From the NCBI RefSeq assembly GCF_011039085.1, contig NZ_JAAKEI010000020.1, positions 1-41,909 on the forward strand: a stretch of DNA of 41,909 nucleotides, in the 5' to 3' direction. Of the stretch, positions 33,093 through 41,832 are shown one piece after another; within the stretch, counting starts at the first letter, position 1; each line of letters begins with the position of its first letter. The stretch is from Desulfovibrio sp. ZJ369 (GTDB taxonomy: Bacteria > Desulfobacterota > Desulfovibrionia > Desulfovibrionales > Desulfovibrionaceae). The translations under genes were made by a program, and so were the position numbers. The notes under the pieces are model-generated. The model ran no database searches. It saw only the letters and a program-made list of their open reading frames with translations, and was not told the origin of the DNA.

Positions 33093-34645
33093 CGCATATT
33101 ACGCAGTATTTTGAAACCACAGTGGCGGAACATCCCGACCGCGTCGCTGTGCATGACGGCGACGCCGCCATCACGTTTCAGCGTCTGTACGAGCGCGTTC
33201 TTGCTGTGGCCGCCCGCATCAGTCAACAGATCGAGGGACGAACCGGCCTTGTTGTGGCTGTTCATCTGCCCAAGAGCCTGAACGCCGTAGTCGCGGATCT
33301 GGCCATTCTCTACAGCGGCAACGCGTACATGAATCTGGATGTCAAAAGTCCGGAACAACGGCTGCTGAACATTCTGGAACAGACCCGGCCCGCCCTGATT
33401 GTGACGGAGGCGGAGCGGCCGTCAACCCTGCCACCGGGAGTCGGCCGCATATGGGCGCTGCCCGCCGCTGGGCCGGATCTCGATGGGGAGGAACGCGCGG
33501 CGGTGCTTGCCGTGCGGGAACGGTGCATCGACACTGACCTTTTGTGCGTCATCAATACCTCCGGGTCCACCGGCACGCCCAAGGCCGTAGCCCTCACGCA
33601 CCGCGGTTTCATCGATTTCACCGAGGTTGTGTGCGAAGCCGGGCTTGTGGGCAAGGGGGAAGTTGTCGCCAGTCTCTCGCCGGCGGTTTTTGATATCTTC
33701 AGTTTTGAGCTGTGCATGCTCATGGCCAGGGGTGCTACGCTGGTGCTTGTGCCGGAAAGCCACGCGGCCTTTCCTGTCCGTCTGCTGGAGCTTATGGCCG
33801 CGTTGCGGGTGACGTTTCTCTTCTGGGTGCCGACCATCATGGTCAACATCGCCAACATGGATCTGCTCGCCCGTGTTTCCCTGCCGGATCTCAGGATGGC
33901 CTGGTTTGCGGGCGAGGTCTTTCCCACAGCCAAGTTCAATTACTGGCGCGCAATGTTGCCGCAAACCACCTTTGCCAATTTTTACGGGCCGATAGAAATC
34001 ACACTGGATTGCCTGTACCATGTCGTCCAGCGTGATCTGCGCGACGATGAGCCGATTCCCATCGGCAAACCCTTCCGGAATACCGCCATTCTGGTCCTGA
34101 ATGCCAATGATGAGCCTGTGCGTCCGGATCAACCCGGTGTGGAAGGGGAACTCTGCGTGCGCGGCTCCTCCCTGGCGGCAGGCTATTACAACAATCCGGA
34201 AAAAACGGCCGCCGCCTTTGTCCAGAACCCGCTCAACACCGCGTACCCCGAACCCGTCTACCGTACAGGCGATATCGTCGCTTGGAACGAATACGGAGAA
34301 CTGGTCTTCAGGGGAAGAAAGGACACCCTGATCAAGCACATGGGGTATCGCATCGAACTGGCGGAAATCGAACATGTGGCGGTCAACACCCTCAAGCTCG
34401 CGCCCAACTGCTGCGCGCTCTACGATCCGGAACGCAAAAGGATTGTTCTGGTTTGCGAGGCGGCCTCGCCACTGCCGGAGAAAGAACTGCGCCGCAGGCT
34501 CGGCGAGGTTTTACCCCGGTACATGGTGCCTTCAGTCTACACATATCTTCCGGAAATGCCGCGAAACAGAAACGGCAAAATCGATCGCCAGTTCCTGAAG
34601 GAACATATTGATACGCTCTCGTTTGCGAAAGGAAGCGCCGCATGA
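33083..34645 (+). CDS. Free-standing NRPS/DltA-type adenylation enzyme
   Basis: The 520-residue AMP-forming ligase has all core motifs: NTSGSTGTPK (158-167), FDIFSFEL with Asp204 at the place that binds the amino group of amino acids, NFYGPIE (299-305), YRTGD (393-397), FRGRKD and Lys499 in NGKIDR. There is no carrier or condensation domain attached. It should activate an amino acid (or related acid) as an acyl-adenylate and load it on a carrier protein, most likely the one at 27902. The ATG at 33083 follows AGAGGA by six bases; the frame is open far upstream but overlaps the esterase there. Confidence 0.88.
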   Translation: MYLTHITQYFETTVAEHPDRVAVHDGDAAITFQRLYERVLAVAARISQQIEGRTGLVVAVHLPKSLNAVVADLAILYSGNAYMNLDVKSPEQRLLNILEQTRPALIVTEAERPSTLPPGVGRIWALPAAGPDLDGEERAAVLAVRERCIDTDLLCVINTSGSTGTPKAVALTHRGFIDFTEVVCEAGLVGKGEVVASLSPAVFDIFSFELCMLMARGATLVLVPESHAAFPVRLLELMAALRVTFLFWVPTIMVNIANMDLLARVSLPDLRMAWFAGEVFPTAKFNYWRAMLPQTTFANFYGPIEITLDCLYHVVQRDLRDDEPIPIGKPFRNTAILVLNANDEPVRPDQPGVEGELCVRGSSLAAGYYNNPEKTAAAFVQNPLNTAYPEPVYRTGDIVAWNEYGELVFRGRKDTLIKHMGYRIELAEIEHVAVNTLKLAPNCCALYDPERKRIVLVCEAASPLPEKELRRRLGEVLPRYMVPSVYTYLPEMPRNRNGKIDRQFLKEHIDTLSFAKGSAA

Positions 34646-35958
34646 ACGTTCTGGAATCCACATTCAAGAAGATCGAAAAGTTTGTGCGCAATATGGCGTA
34701 TGACAGACATGTGTATATGCTTTCTCTTGATTCTGAAGAGACTGTGCTTGCGAGATCCCCCCATAAATATGTTTCCTATGCCATACATGACGAATCAGAC
34801 CCTGCCGATGCCGTTTTTGCAGCCGCTCTTTCCGCAATACCCATATATGCGTTATCCGGAGAAGACCGGACACGGGAAGCAGTGCTGTTTGCAATGTGTT
34901 CCGGCCTGAATCTTTCACCTTTTGCATTGGGTTCCGGAAGGATGGCGGCGCCGGTTCCTCAGGATATTGAGGGAGAGATCCAGGCCCGGATTGCCCGTTT
35001 GCAACAGTTGTTTGCCAGAGAATTTCACGTTGATCTGGCATGTTCCCCGGCCCCCGCGGACTATGTGGCTCTGTTGAACAGACGAATCGGCGAAGCGCGT
35101 CAGTATTATGTGGAGGAGCACGGGGCCTGGATACAAACCTTCATGAACGCGCTGGGAGACGATATCTCACGCGACTCTTTCGCCACGTTTCTGCGCCAGC
35201 GCATCAAGGCGCATGTCTTCAGGGGCGTTGAAAACTGCTATCCCGTCATGCCTCCGGTGCGGACAGCCGGATGGCGCAGGCAACGAGAGGCCGCAACGTA
35301 TGATTTTCCAATCCTTGCAGGATGCCGGGAAGATGTGCGCCAGTTTTTCTACAGAGATACTTTCGTGTATGAGCAGTATGCCATTGCCGGAGTCGTGGAG
35401 GCTCGCCCCGGAGACGTGGTGATCGATGCCGGAGCCTTTATCGGCGATACGGCCTGTTATTTCAGCAGAAAAGTTGGAGAAAGCGGCAAGGTTTTTGCTT
35501 TTGAGGCTGTCCCCGAATCAGCGTGCTTCGCCAGAAAGAACATGGAGCTTAATCATTGCGAGAATGTTGAAATAGTGCCTCTGGCGCTTTCCGATCGTAA
35601 ATCCACGTTTTCCATTGCTCTCAATCCACACAGTAATTCCGGAGCATCGCTTGTCTCTGCAAGCTCAACAGATAGTTCTCTCATATCAGTTGAATCAATA
35701 ACATTGGATGATTTTTGTACAAATACAGGTTTGGATATTGATTTTATCAAATCAGATATTGAAGGTTCTGAAATGCAGATGCTTCATGGGGCAAAACGAA
35801 CTATTGCAAACCAGTCTCCAGTTTGCGCAATAGCGCTTTATCATAAAAAAGATGATTTTTGGCAGATACCAGAATTTCTTGCAAGTCTTTGTCCAGACTA
35901 TACATTCTGGTTTCGCTGTGAAGCCGAACCTGTCCTGTTTGCAAAACGAAATCAATAG
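34642..35958 (+). CDS. FkbM-family methyltransferase with long N-terminal region
   Basis: The 438-residue protein has an FkbM methyltransferase at its end: VVIDAGAFIGDTACYFSR (259-276), VFAFEAVPES, and IKSDIEGSEMQMLHGAK near 375-391. The first 220 residues are not recognised. They include a helical part (GEIQARIARLQQLFAREF) and may bind the substrate. FkbM enzymes O-methylate sugars or polyketides. The start overlaps the adenylation gene by four bases. The last 270 bp are clearly richer in AT than the rest of the gene. Confidence 0.82.
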   Translation: MNVLESTFKKIEKFVRNMAYDRHVYMLSLDSEETVLARSPHKYVSYAIHDESDPADAVFAAALSAIPIYALSGEDRTREAVLFAMCSGLNLSPFALGSGRMAAPVPQDIEGEIQARIARLQQLFAREFHVDLACSPAPADYVALLNRRIGEARQYYVEEHGAWIQTFMNALGDDISRDSFATFLRQRIKAHVFRGVENCYPVMPPVRTAGWRRQREAATYDFPILAGCREDVRQFFYRDTFVYEQYAIAGVVEARPGDVVIDAGAFIGDTACYFSRKVGESGKVFAFEAVPESACFARKNMELNHCENVEIVPLALSDRKSTFSIALNPHSNSGASLVSASSTDSSLISVESITLDDFCTNTGLDIDFIKSDIEGSEMQMLHGAKRTIANQSPVCAIALYHKKDDFWQIPEFLASLCPDYTFWFRCEAEPVLFAKRNQ

Positions 35959-35986
35959 GTTGAAACTGTAAGGTAAATGAGAAGCT

Positions 35987-36736
35987 ATGCACGCAACCGA
36001 CTATACGCTGATCACCGGCGCATCCTCAGGTATGGGCGAGGCCACGGCCAAACTGCTCAGTACTTCCCGCAATCTTGTTTTGCACGGGCGGGACGAGGCG
36101 CGCCTGGCCGCTGTGGGGGAAGCCTGCGCGCGCAATGGCGCGGATGTGGCGCTTTTTCCCTTTGATCTGGAAAAGGCGGACACCGTCGGGGCCGCCCTTA
36201 CGGAACTGCTCAAAGCACGAGCGTTGCCGGTTGAAGCCTTTGTCCACTTTGCAGGTATGACGGAAGTGTTGCCCATGGCAAAAACAAAATATTCCGTGGG
36301 CCTGCGGGTGATGAACGTCAACTACTTTTCCGCTGCGGAAATCATCAGTGCTCTTCTCAAAAAGAAAGTCAATGGGCAATCGCTTCGTAATATTCTCTTA
36401 ACATCAAGCATTGCTGTAATTACAGGAAAGAAATACCAGCCGCATTATTGCGGCAGCAAAGGAGCAATCAATGCTCTTGGTATTACTTTGGCCAATGAAT
36501 TAGCGCCAAATATTCGAGTTAATGTCATTGCTCCGGGGTCATTTCCAACTCGTATTGTCCAAACAACATTTGTTGATGCTCCTTTAGATGGTTCATGGAA
36601 CCCTTCTACGCTTCTTCATCCAGGAACTGTGGATGATGTAGCGCGTATCGTTCGTTTTTTAATTTCTGAAGATGCTTCATATCTTACAGGACAGATTATT
36701 AATGTGGACGGTGGGGAACATTTTCCTCATTTTTAA
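35987..36736 (+). CDS. SDR-family oxidoreductase
   Basis: The 249-residue short-chain dehydrogenase has TGASSGMGEAT (10-20), Ser140/141, and Tyr154/Lys158 (YCGSK), ending VDGGEHFPHF. It is FabG-like, but a sugar-nucleotide substrate is equally possible because its neighbours are methyl- and acyltransferases. Codon use changes sharply at about residue 130 (near 36378): the first half is GC-rich, the second AT-rich. The reading frame and all motifs stay intact across the change, so the gene looks like a recombinant but functional mosaic. Confidence 0.85.
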   Translation: MHATDYTLITGASSGMGEATAKLLSTSRNLVLHGRDEARLAAVGEACARNGADVALFPFDLEKADTVGAALTELLKARALPVEAFVHFAGMTEVLPMAKTKYSVGLRVMNVNYFSAAEIISALLKKKVNGQSLRNILLTSSIAVITGKKYQPHYCGSKGAINALGITLANELAPNIRVNVIAPGSFPTRIVQTTFVDAPLDGSWNPSTLLHPGTVDDVARIVRFLISEDASYLTGQIINVDGGEHFPHF

Positions 36737-36793
36737 CGCAGGCAGACAGACTGAACTTCATTTCAAAAAGGCTTTCTGTTTTTGGAGAAAAAG

Positions 36794-37639
36794 ATGAACA
36801 GCGTTTTGTTCCATAGCCACAAAGAAGAAGTGAACGCGGGCCGAATGCGTGCGGCCCTTCTGGATATCGGCGCGGCGGAGTGCGATGTGCTGTATATCCA
36901 TACGGACATGACGTTCGGCCTGCCTGCTCTCAAGCGGAGCGCGTTGCTGGCCGAGCTTCTGGGGCTTGTCGAAAACCTGGGCGTCGCCACGCTGGTATTC
37001 CCGACCTTCACGTTCAGCTTTTGCAATAATGAGCCTTTTGACGTGCGCAACAGCCGTACGCCCATGGGCGCGCTCAATGAATACGCGCGCAAGACAGGGC
37101 GGGGACGGCGCTCCCGCGATCCCTTGCTGTCCGTCTATGTCCTGGGTGACGCGCTTGACCTTGTTGACAACCTCGGCCCGTATTCCATTGGCGCGGATTC
37201 CAATTACGACAGGCTGCACCGGTGCGGAAAAGAGGTCAACTTTCTCTTTTTTGGGGCGGACATGCGCGCTTGCTTCACCTACACGCACTATATGGAAGCG
37301 GTTATCGGCGTTCCCTACCGCTACAATCGGGAATTTACCGGGACCATTGTGGATGGCGGAAATGTCGCTCCGAGTCGCGTCTGGCTGTATTCCACCTATG
37401 CCAATTGCCGGCTGAATCCCAAACCGGTTGTCCATGACGCCATGCGGGCGCGCGGCCAGTTGCGGACAACAGCTGTGGGGGACGGGCAGATGTGCTGTTT
37501 CCGCGAAAAAGACGCGTATGCGACCATCTCGCAGCTTTTGGCCGAAGATCCGCTGTGCCTGACGGACGGCTCCTTTGATGCCGGCAGGAAAGATACAACC
37601 TACAACGCCGGTAAGGAACGCATCGTCAGCGTCAGGTAG
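36794..37639 (+). CDS. AAC(3)-family N-acyltransferase
   Basis: The 281-residue protein is of the aminoglycoside 3-N-acetyltransferase fold. Family features are VFPTFTFSFCNNEPFDV (68-84), SRTPMGALNEYAR, SRDPLLSVYVLG and the catalytic FTYTHYMEAVIGVPYR with His165 and Glu168. In surface-glycan loci such proteins acylate amino sugars and are not resistance genes. The donor could be acyl-CoA or one of the acyl-ACPs made here. The ATG at 36794 follows GGAG by six bases; an in-frame TTG at 36782 contains that ribosome-binding site and is rejected. Confidence 0.85.
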   Translation: MNSVLFHSHKEEVNAGRMRAALLDIGAAECDVLYIHTDMTFGLPALKRSALLAELLGLVENLGVATLVFPTFTFSFCNNEPFDVRNSRTPMGALNEYARKTGRGRRSRDPLLSVYVLGDALDLVDNLGPYSIGADSNYDRLHRCGKEVNFLFFGADMRACFTYTHYMEAVIGVPYRYNREFTGTIVDGGNVAPSRVWLYSTYANCRLNPKPVVHDAMRARGQLRTTAVGDGQMCCFREKDAYATISQLLAEDPLCLTDGSFDAGRKDTTYNAGKERIVSVR

Positions 37640-37659
37640 AATGAAACAGGAGAAAAGAA

Positions 37660-38844
37660 ATGCTTCCCATCAAAGCAATACTTGATTCGCATGAAGCGGC
37701 CAGAGTAAATCCTGTGCCTTCCAGTCGCAGCCGTTTTGGTTCTCTGTGGCGTCCTGAAGATGGCATTATTTTGTATCCACCCAATGGAAATGCTCGTGAC
37801 TATATTACGCTTCTTAAAATTACGGTTCCCAATATTCCTCTTATTCTTTGCAATGATGTAAAATCACCTATGGAAGTGGTGAGTAATCTTCGATCACATT
37901 CAATTGATGAAGCTACATCAATTTTACCGCATGCACTTTTTGTTATTTGTGCGACAGGTGAGCTGGCTTCACAGCTTTTTTCCCATGTTGCTTCCCATCT
38001 TTCCGCAACACATATCAATAATACGATCACGTTTCGCCAACTTGGCGAATTTTTACCTGTAGGCGATAAAAAAAGTCGGGCTTTTGATGTTTACCGCAAA
38101 ACATTTCTGGCGGCATCTCCTCGAAATCGAAAAAAAGTGGAGGCCGCCTTTGGGCTGTTTGAAGATTCGCTTTCCCAAGCCGTTTTTTGTGCAATTTTGA
38201 AACGCTATCTTTTGTGTTCTGATACATTGATGCCAGTATCGGTTTCACGGGAGTATTTTGAGGATGTGTATACGCTGTCTCCTGATGAAGTGTTTGTGGA
38301 TTGCGGCGCGTATACCGGTGATACCTTGCGGGATTTTCTGGATGTAGGGGGAAGCCTGAAAGAATATCATGCGTTTGAGCCTGATCCTGGCAATTTCAGT
38401 CAACTGCTCGCCTATACGGAGAAACTGCCCGCGAATTTTTATGGCAAGATTCATCTTCATCAAAATGCTGTAGGGCACGAACGCGCGACGATCTTTTTTG
38501 ATGCCGGGGGTACGATGGGGTCCATGGTCAACCCGGATGGAACAACTTCTGTGGAGTCCGTCACTCTGGACGAAACACTGCGCGGCGTCAACCCCACCCT
38601 GATTAAGTTCGATATTGAAGGTTACGAGGCATTTGCCCTGCAAGGAGGTCGTGCGCTCATTCAGAGCGCGCGGCCTGTGCTTGCTTTGTGTGTGTATCAC
38701 CATCCTTTTGATCTTTGGGAATTGCCCTTGATGGTCAAGAACATGGTTGGCGATTATCGCTTTTTCCTGCGTGCGTATCAGGAACAATTCAGCTATACCT
38801 GCTACTGCGTGCCCCCGGAAAGGCTCAATCAAAAGTACGCATAG
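37660..38844 (+). CDS. FkbM-family methyltransferase
   Basis: The 394-residue protein has its C-terminal half matching FkbM methyltransferases: VFVDCGAYTGDTLRDFLD (about 210-227), FEPDPGNF, and IKFDIEGYEAFALQGG near 318-333. The N-terminal 190 residues are unassigned (ILYPPNGNARDYITLL, LFVICATGELASQL) and may be a Rossmann-like sugar-binding part. The first 450 bp are AT-rich and the rest is not, a second example of a mosaic gene. AGGAGA precedes the ATG. It probably O-methylates the glycan or its acyl side chain. Confidence 0.8.
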   Translation: MLPIKAILDSHEAARVNPVPSSRSRFGSLWRPEDGIILYPPNGNARDYITLLKITVPNIPLILCNDVKSPMEVVSNLRSHSIDEATSILPHALFVICATGELASQLFSHVASHLSATHINNTITFRQLGEFLPVGDKKSRAFDVYRKTFLAASPRNRKKVEAAFGLFEDSLSQAVFCAILKRYLLCSDTLMPVSVSREYFEDVYTLSPDEVFVDCGAYTGDTLRDFLDVGGSLKEYHAFEPDPGNFSQLLAYTEKLPANFYGKIHLHQNAVGHERATIFFDAGGTMGSMVNPDGTTSVESVTLDETLRGVNPTLIKFDIEGYEAFALQGGRALIQSARPVLALCVYHHPFDLWELPLMVKNMVGDYRFFLRAYQEQFSYTCYCVPPERLNQKYA

Positions 38845-38854
38845 AGGTTGCGGG

Positions 38855-39487
38855 ATGAAGGATTTGTACATCGTTGGCGCCGGTGGCTTCGGTCGCGAAC
38901 TGCTGAACCTCATCCTCGACATTCACGCGATCTCCGGGCCGCGCTGGAACATCATGGGGTTTCTCGACGATACGGGAGATCCTCTGTACGGCAAGACGTG
39001 CGGCTTTTCCGTTGTGGGAACAATTATGGAGTATATGCCGAAGCCCAATGACGTGCTTGCGTTCGGCATTGCCAGCCCTGCGGCCAAGCGCAAACTTGTT
39101 CCCCTGCTCAAGGCACGGGGCGCTGCGTTTGAAACCGTCATCCACCCCTACGCCTATCTGGGGCGGCACAATACAATAGGGGAAGGGGTGATTGTGTATG
39201 GCGGTTTCAGCATGTCGGTCAATGTGGAAATTGGCGATTTTGTCACTCTGTTGGGGACAGGGCTTGGCCATGACGTGCGCGTGGGCGCTTACAGCACTGT
39301 GTCGGCCTGCTGTAATATTATGGGTAACGTAACCCTGGGAAGTGGCGTGTTTGTAGGCGGCAATGTCGCTATAGCGCCCCATGTGCGCATTGGGGATGAC
39401 GCCTATCTTTGCCTTGGAAGTGTGGTGATGAAGGATGTGGGGGACGGCGTCAAAGTGATGGGCAACCCGGCACGGGAAATTGGATAA
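38855..39487 (+). CDS. NeuD/PglD-type sugar acyltransferase
   Basis: The 210-residue product has Rossmann start DLYIVGAGGFGRELLNLI (3-20), a middle VIHPYAYLG, and a left-handed beta-helix (NTIGEGVIVYGG, VEIGDFVTLLG, VTLGSGVFVGG, VRIGDDAYLCLG). The putative catalytic residue is His139 (GLGHDVRVG). It closely follows PglD/VioB-type enzymes that acylate 4-amino-4,6-dideoxy sugars. The ATG at 38855 has GAGG upstream. It is related to, but not a near copy of, the protein at 21918. Confidence 0.9.
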   Translation: MKDLYIVGAGGFGRELLNLILDIHAISGPRWNIMGFLDDTGDPLYGKTCGFSVVGTIMEYMPKPNDVLAFGIASPAAKRKLVPLLKARGAAFETVIHPYAYLGRHNTIGEGVIVYGGFSMSVNVEIGDFVTLLGTGLGHDVRVGAYSTVSACCNIMGNVTLGSGVFVGGNVAIAPHVRIGDDAYLCLGSVVMKDVGDGVKVMGNPAREIG

Positions 39488-39506
39488 TAGGATTTACATT
39501 CATACA

Positions 39507-40358
39507 ATGCATTATCTCTATGACAAAATATATATCCTTGGTTATGGAAGGACACCCCTGGCCTGTGCAGCTTTAATTCATGGTCTTGGTATTGCCTGTT
39601 GTTTTTTAGAAAAATCTCGAATGCATCAATCTTTTTCTGAAAGAAGGGCGCATTTACTTGGAATTCCATATAAAAATTGGAATATTGAAGACATATATGC
39701 CATTTTTGAACAAAAAGGCAGAATTCTTGTTTTAAGCGCTAATAATGATTTTCTTTTTCCAAAAGATTTAGTATCTTCTACTAATGTAGATATTATTAAT
39801 TATCATAATTCCTTGCTTCCACATCATAGAGGAATGAATGCTGAAGCATGGGCTATATATGACAATAATTTGAAAACAGGCATAACTTGGCATTTTGTTG
39901 ATAGTGGTATTGATACAGGGAATATTATATTCCAAGAATCTTTACCAATTACTGATACAACAACATCAATACAACTTTTAGAAAAGCAGTCAGATTTAGC
40001 CGTGAATGTTTTAAGAAAAAATATATACAATATTTTGTATGGTAATATAGATATCAAGTCTAATACATGGGAAAAAGAGGGATCAATACATTATAAAAAA
40101 GATGTTCCAGGAAATGGTATCCTTGAATCAAGATGGTCCAATTCAAAAATATGGAATTTTTTGCGTGCAATGGATTATGGTCCATTCTATAATTTAGGAT
40201 TACCAAAAATTTTATTTAATGGTAAGTATTATGGATGGAATAAATATTTTAAAATAGATAATAGTAAAAAATATGAGAAAAAATTTTCTAAAGAAAACAA
40301 TATTATAGTAAATGATATATTTATGTTGACAGATATATTTGAAATATCAGAAAGATAA
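39507..40358 (+). CDS. Formyltransferase-like protein (sugar N-formyltransferase type)
   Basis: The 283-residue protein has the formyltransferase core: INYHNSLLPHHRGMNAEAWA with Asn98, His100 and the SLLP loop, and HFVDSGIDTGNIIF with Asp136. These are the triad residues of N10-formyl-tetrahydrofolate enzymes. The N-terminal ILGYGRTPLACAAL and the unrecognised C-terminus (about 190-283) set it apart from Fmt. It probably formylates an amino sugar. The DNA is very AT-rich, with A/T at nearly all third positions, unlike every neighbour, so it was acquired separately. A TTG at 39480, overlapping the NeuD-type stop, is an alternative start. Confidence 0.75.
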   Translation: MHYLYDKIYILGYGRTPLACAALIHGLGIACCFLEKSRMHQSFSERRAHLLGIPYKNWNIEDIYAIFEQKGRILVLSANNDFLFPKDLVSSTNVDIINYHNSLLPHHRGMNAEAWAIYDNNLKTGITWHFVDSGIDTGNIIFQESLPITDTTTSIQLLEKQSDLAVNVLRKNIYNILYGNIDIKSNTWEKEGSIHYKKDVPGNGILESRWSNSKIWNFLRAMDYGPFYNLGLPKILFNGKYYGWNKYFKIDNSKKYEKKFSKENNIIVNDIFMLTDIFEISER

Positions 40359-40458
40359 AAATAATATCAACAAAAGTGATATATAGGAATATATTATCAT
40401 GATGTATAATGTATAAATATGTTAACCTACACCAAGTAACTATATAGGATATATACAA

Positions 40459-41796
40459 ATGGCTAAAATTTGCTTTATCAATGCATATGAAACTTCTTAT
40501 CTGGGTACACGTATTTTGGCTTCGTATATGCTTGCAAAAGGTCATGAGGTCCATGGGATTCTTTTGGAGTCCGGTGAGTACATCTCAATAGAAGAGCCGC
40601 TTGAAGGGCATGAGGGCTATCAGTCATATAGCCGTGGCGTCTTGATGGTGAACAGAGCTACTCAATATAAAATCGGGCAGGATGATACGGATCTGCTTGC
40701 CAGGATTTTACAGGCTGAGGCCCCAGACGTGATAGGCTTTTCCGCGCGCAGCACGAATAATTGGTTGATTCCTGTCCTTGTGCCTGTATGTAAGGCCGCC
40801 GTCCCCTCAGCCCTGCTGGTTGCCGGAGGGTTTGGCCCCACACTTGAACCGGAGCTTTATCTGGATGGAGGTTTTCATTGTGTCATCCGGGGAGATGGGG
40901 AAGAAGCGCTTGCCGGTCTGATGGATTGCGTGGAAGAAGAAAAACGCACCCGGAGGCCCAATGAGCAAAAATACTCGGTATGTAATACTGTCTGGTTTTA
41001 TAGGGGGGGGTATATAAAAAATACTATGAGCCCGCAAGAAAAAAATCTCAGCAAATACGGTGAACCCTTGCACGGGCATCGACATTTTTCTTTTATCAAA
41101 AATGGGGTCATGTATCGCTATTATGATCCGGAAGTCAATGGAGGCATCTATTTTACCTATTTTGGACGTGGTTGTATAGGACATTGCACCTATTGTTCTG
41201 GTGGGCAATGGTCATCTTTATATAAAGATGACGGAGCTAAGGTATACAAACGGCGGAATAGAGACGTTAATGAAGTTGTTGAAGAACTAAAAAAAATGCC
41301 TGAAAAGCCGCAGCACATATGGTTTGTGGATGAATATTTCGGCCTTTCTCGTGAAAAAACACTTGAATTTTGCAAACTTTACAAAAAACATATAGGAAAG
41401 ACATTTTTTTGTTATATCAATTATGACTATATGCTTGAACATGAAGATGTTTTTTATAGCCTTGTAGATGCAGGTCTTGTTGGTACAGGGGTAGGTTTTC
41501 AAACAGGCTCGGAAAAATTCGCGCGAGAGCAATATCATCGCCAACTAAAAAATTCACACCTGCTTGAATTTGCTAAATTGTGTTTTGAAACAAACTTGTT
41601 TACTGGCATTCATCTTATTGGTGGAAATTGCTATGAAACAGAAGAAGTGTTCCAGGATACCGTTGACTTGATAAGAAAGTTGCCTTTTTCCATTGAAGAC
41701 CCCTGGCGCATGCCGTTAGAAAATATTCGTCTGCGGCCACATCCCAAAACACCCATTACTTTTCTCTCTCCTAAAGTCGTTACTAGAGCAATTTGA
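40459..41796 (+). CDS. B12-binding-type radical SAM protein, probably 3'-truncated by an IS
   Basis: The 445-residue product has an N-terminal cobalamin-binding-like fold (ICFINAYETSYLGTRILAS, VIGFSARSTNNW, VAGGFGPTLEPELYLDGG, IRGDGEEA) without the DxHxxG motif. The radical SAM core follows, with Cys239-x3-Cys243-x2-Cys246 (GRGCIGHCTYC). Relatives often methylate or rearrange unactivated carbons. The frame ends FLSPKVVTRAI, and the last residues are probably read from the IS that begins near 41784. The family usually runs on for another 50-150 residues, so the end seems lost. An eight-G run lies in the coding sequence at 41003. AGGA is ten bases before the ATG. Confidence 0.8.
   Translation: MAKICFINAYETSYLGTRILASYMLAKGHEVHGILLESGEYISIEEPLEGHEGYQSYSRGVLMVNRATQYKIGQDDTDLLARILQAEAPDVIGFSARSTNNWLIPVLVPVCKAAVPSALLVAGGFGPTLEPELYLDGGFHCVIRGDGEEALAGLMDCVEEEKRTRRPNEQKYSVCNTVWFYRGGYIKNTMSPQEKNLSKYGEPLHGHRHFSFIKNGVMYRYYDPEVNGGIYFTYFGRGCIGHCTYCSGGQWSSLYKDDGAKVYKRRNRDVNEVVEELKKMPEKPQHIWFVDEYFGLSREKTLEFCKLYKKHIGKTFFCYINYDYMLEHEDVFYSLVDAGLVGTGVGFQTGSEKFAREQYHRQLKNSHLLEFAKLCFETNLFTGIHLIGGNCYETEEVFQDTVDLIRKLPFSIEDPWRMPLENIRLRPHPKTPITFLSPKVVTRAI
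41003..41010 (+). repeat. G8 homopolymer tract inside the radical SAM gene
   Basis: Eight consecutive G in an otherwise AT-rich stretch (TTTTATA before, TATATAAAA after). The tract encodes part of YRGGYI. Loss or gain of one G would shift the frame upstream of the Fe-S motif. Confidence 0.9.
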
Positions 41797-41832
41797 CTTT
41801 TATTTTATTTAGAAATCGTTTAGATTGCAGAG

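Noticed and set aside
33422..34375. Minus-strand open frame of 317 codons
   Set aside because: Antisense to the adenylation enzyme, whose motifs are unambiguous.
36794..37639. Aminoglycoside resistance gene
   Set aside because: The fold is that of AAC(3), but the setting among sugar-modifying enzymes points to amino-sugar acylation; no resistance context is visible.
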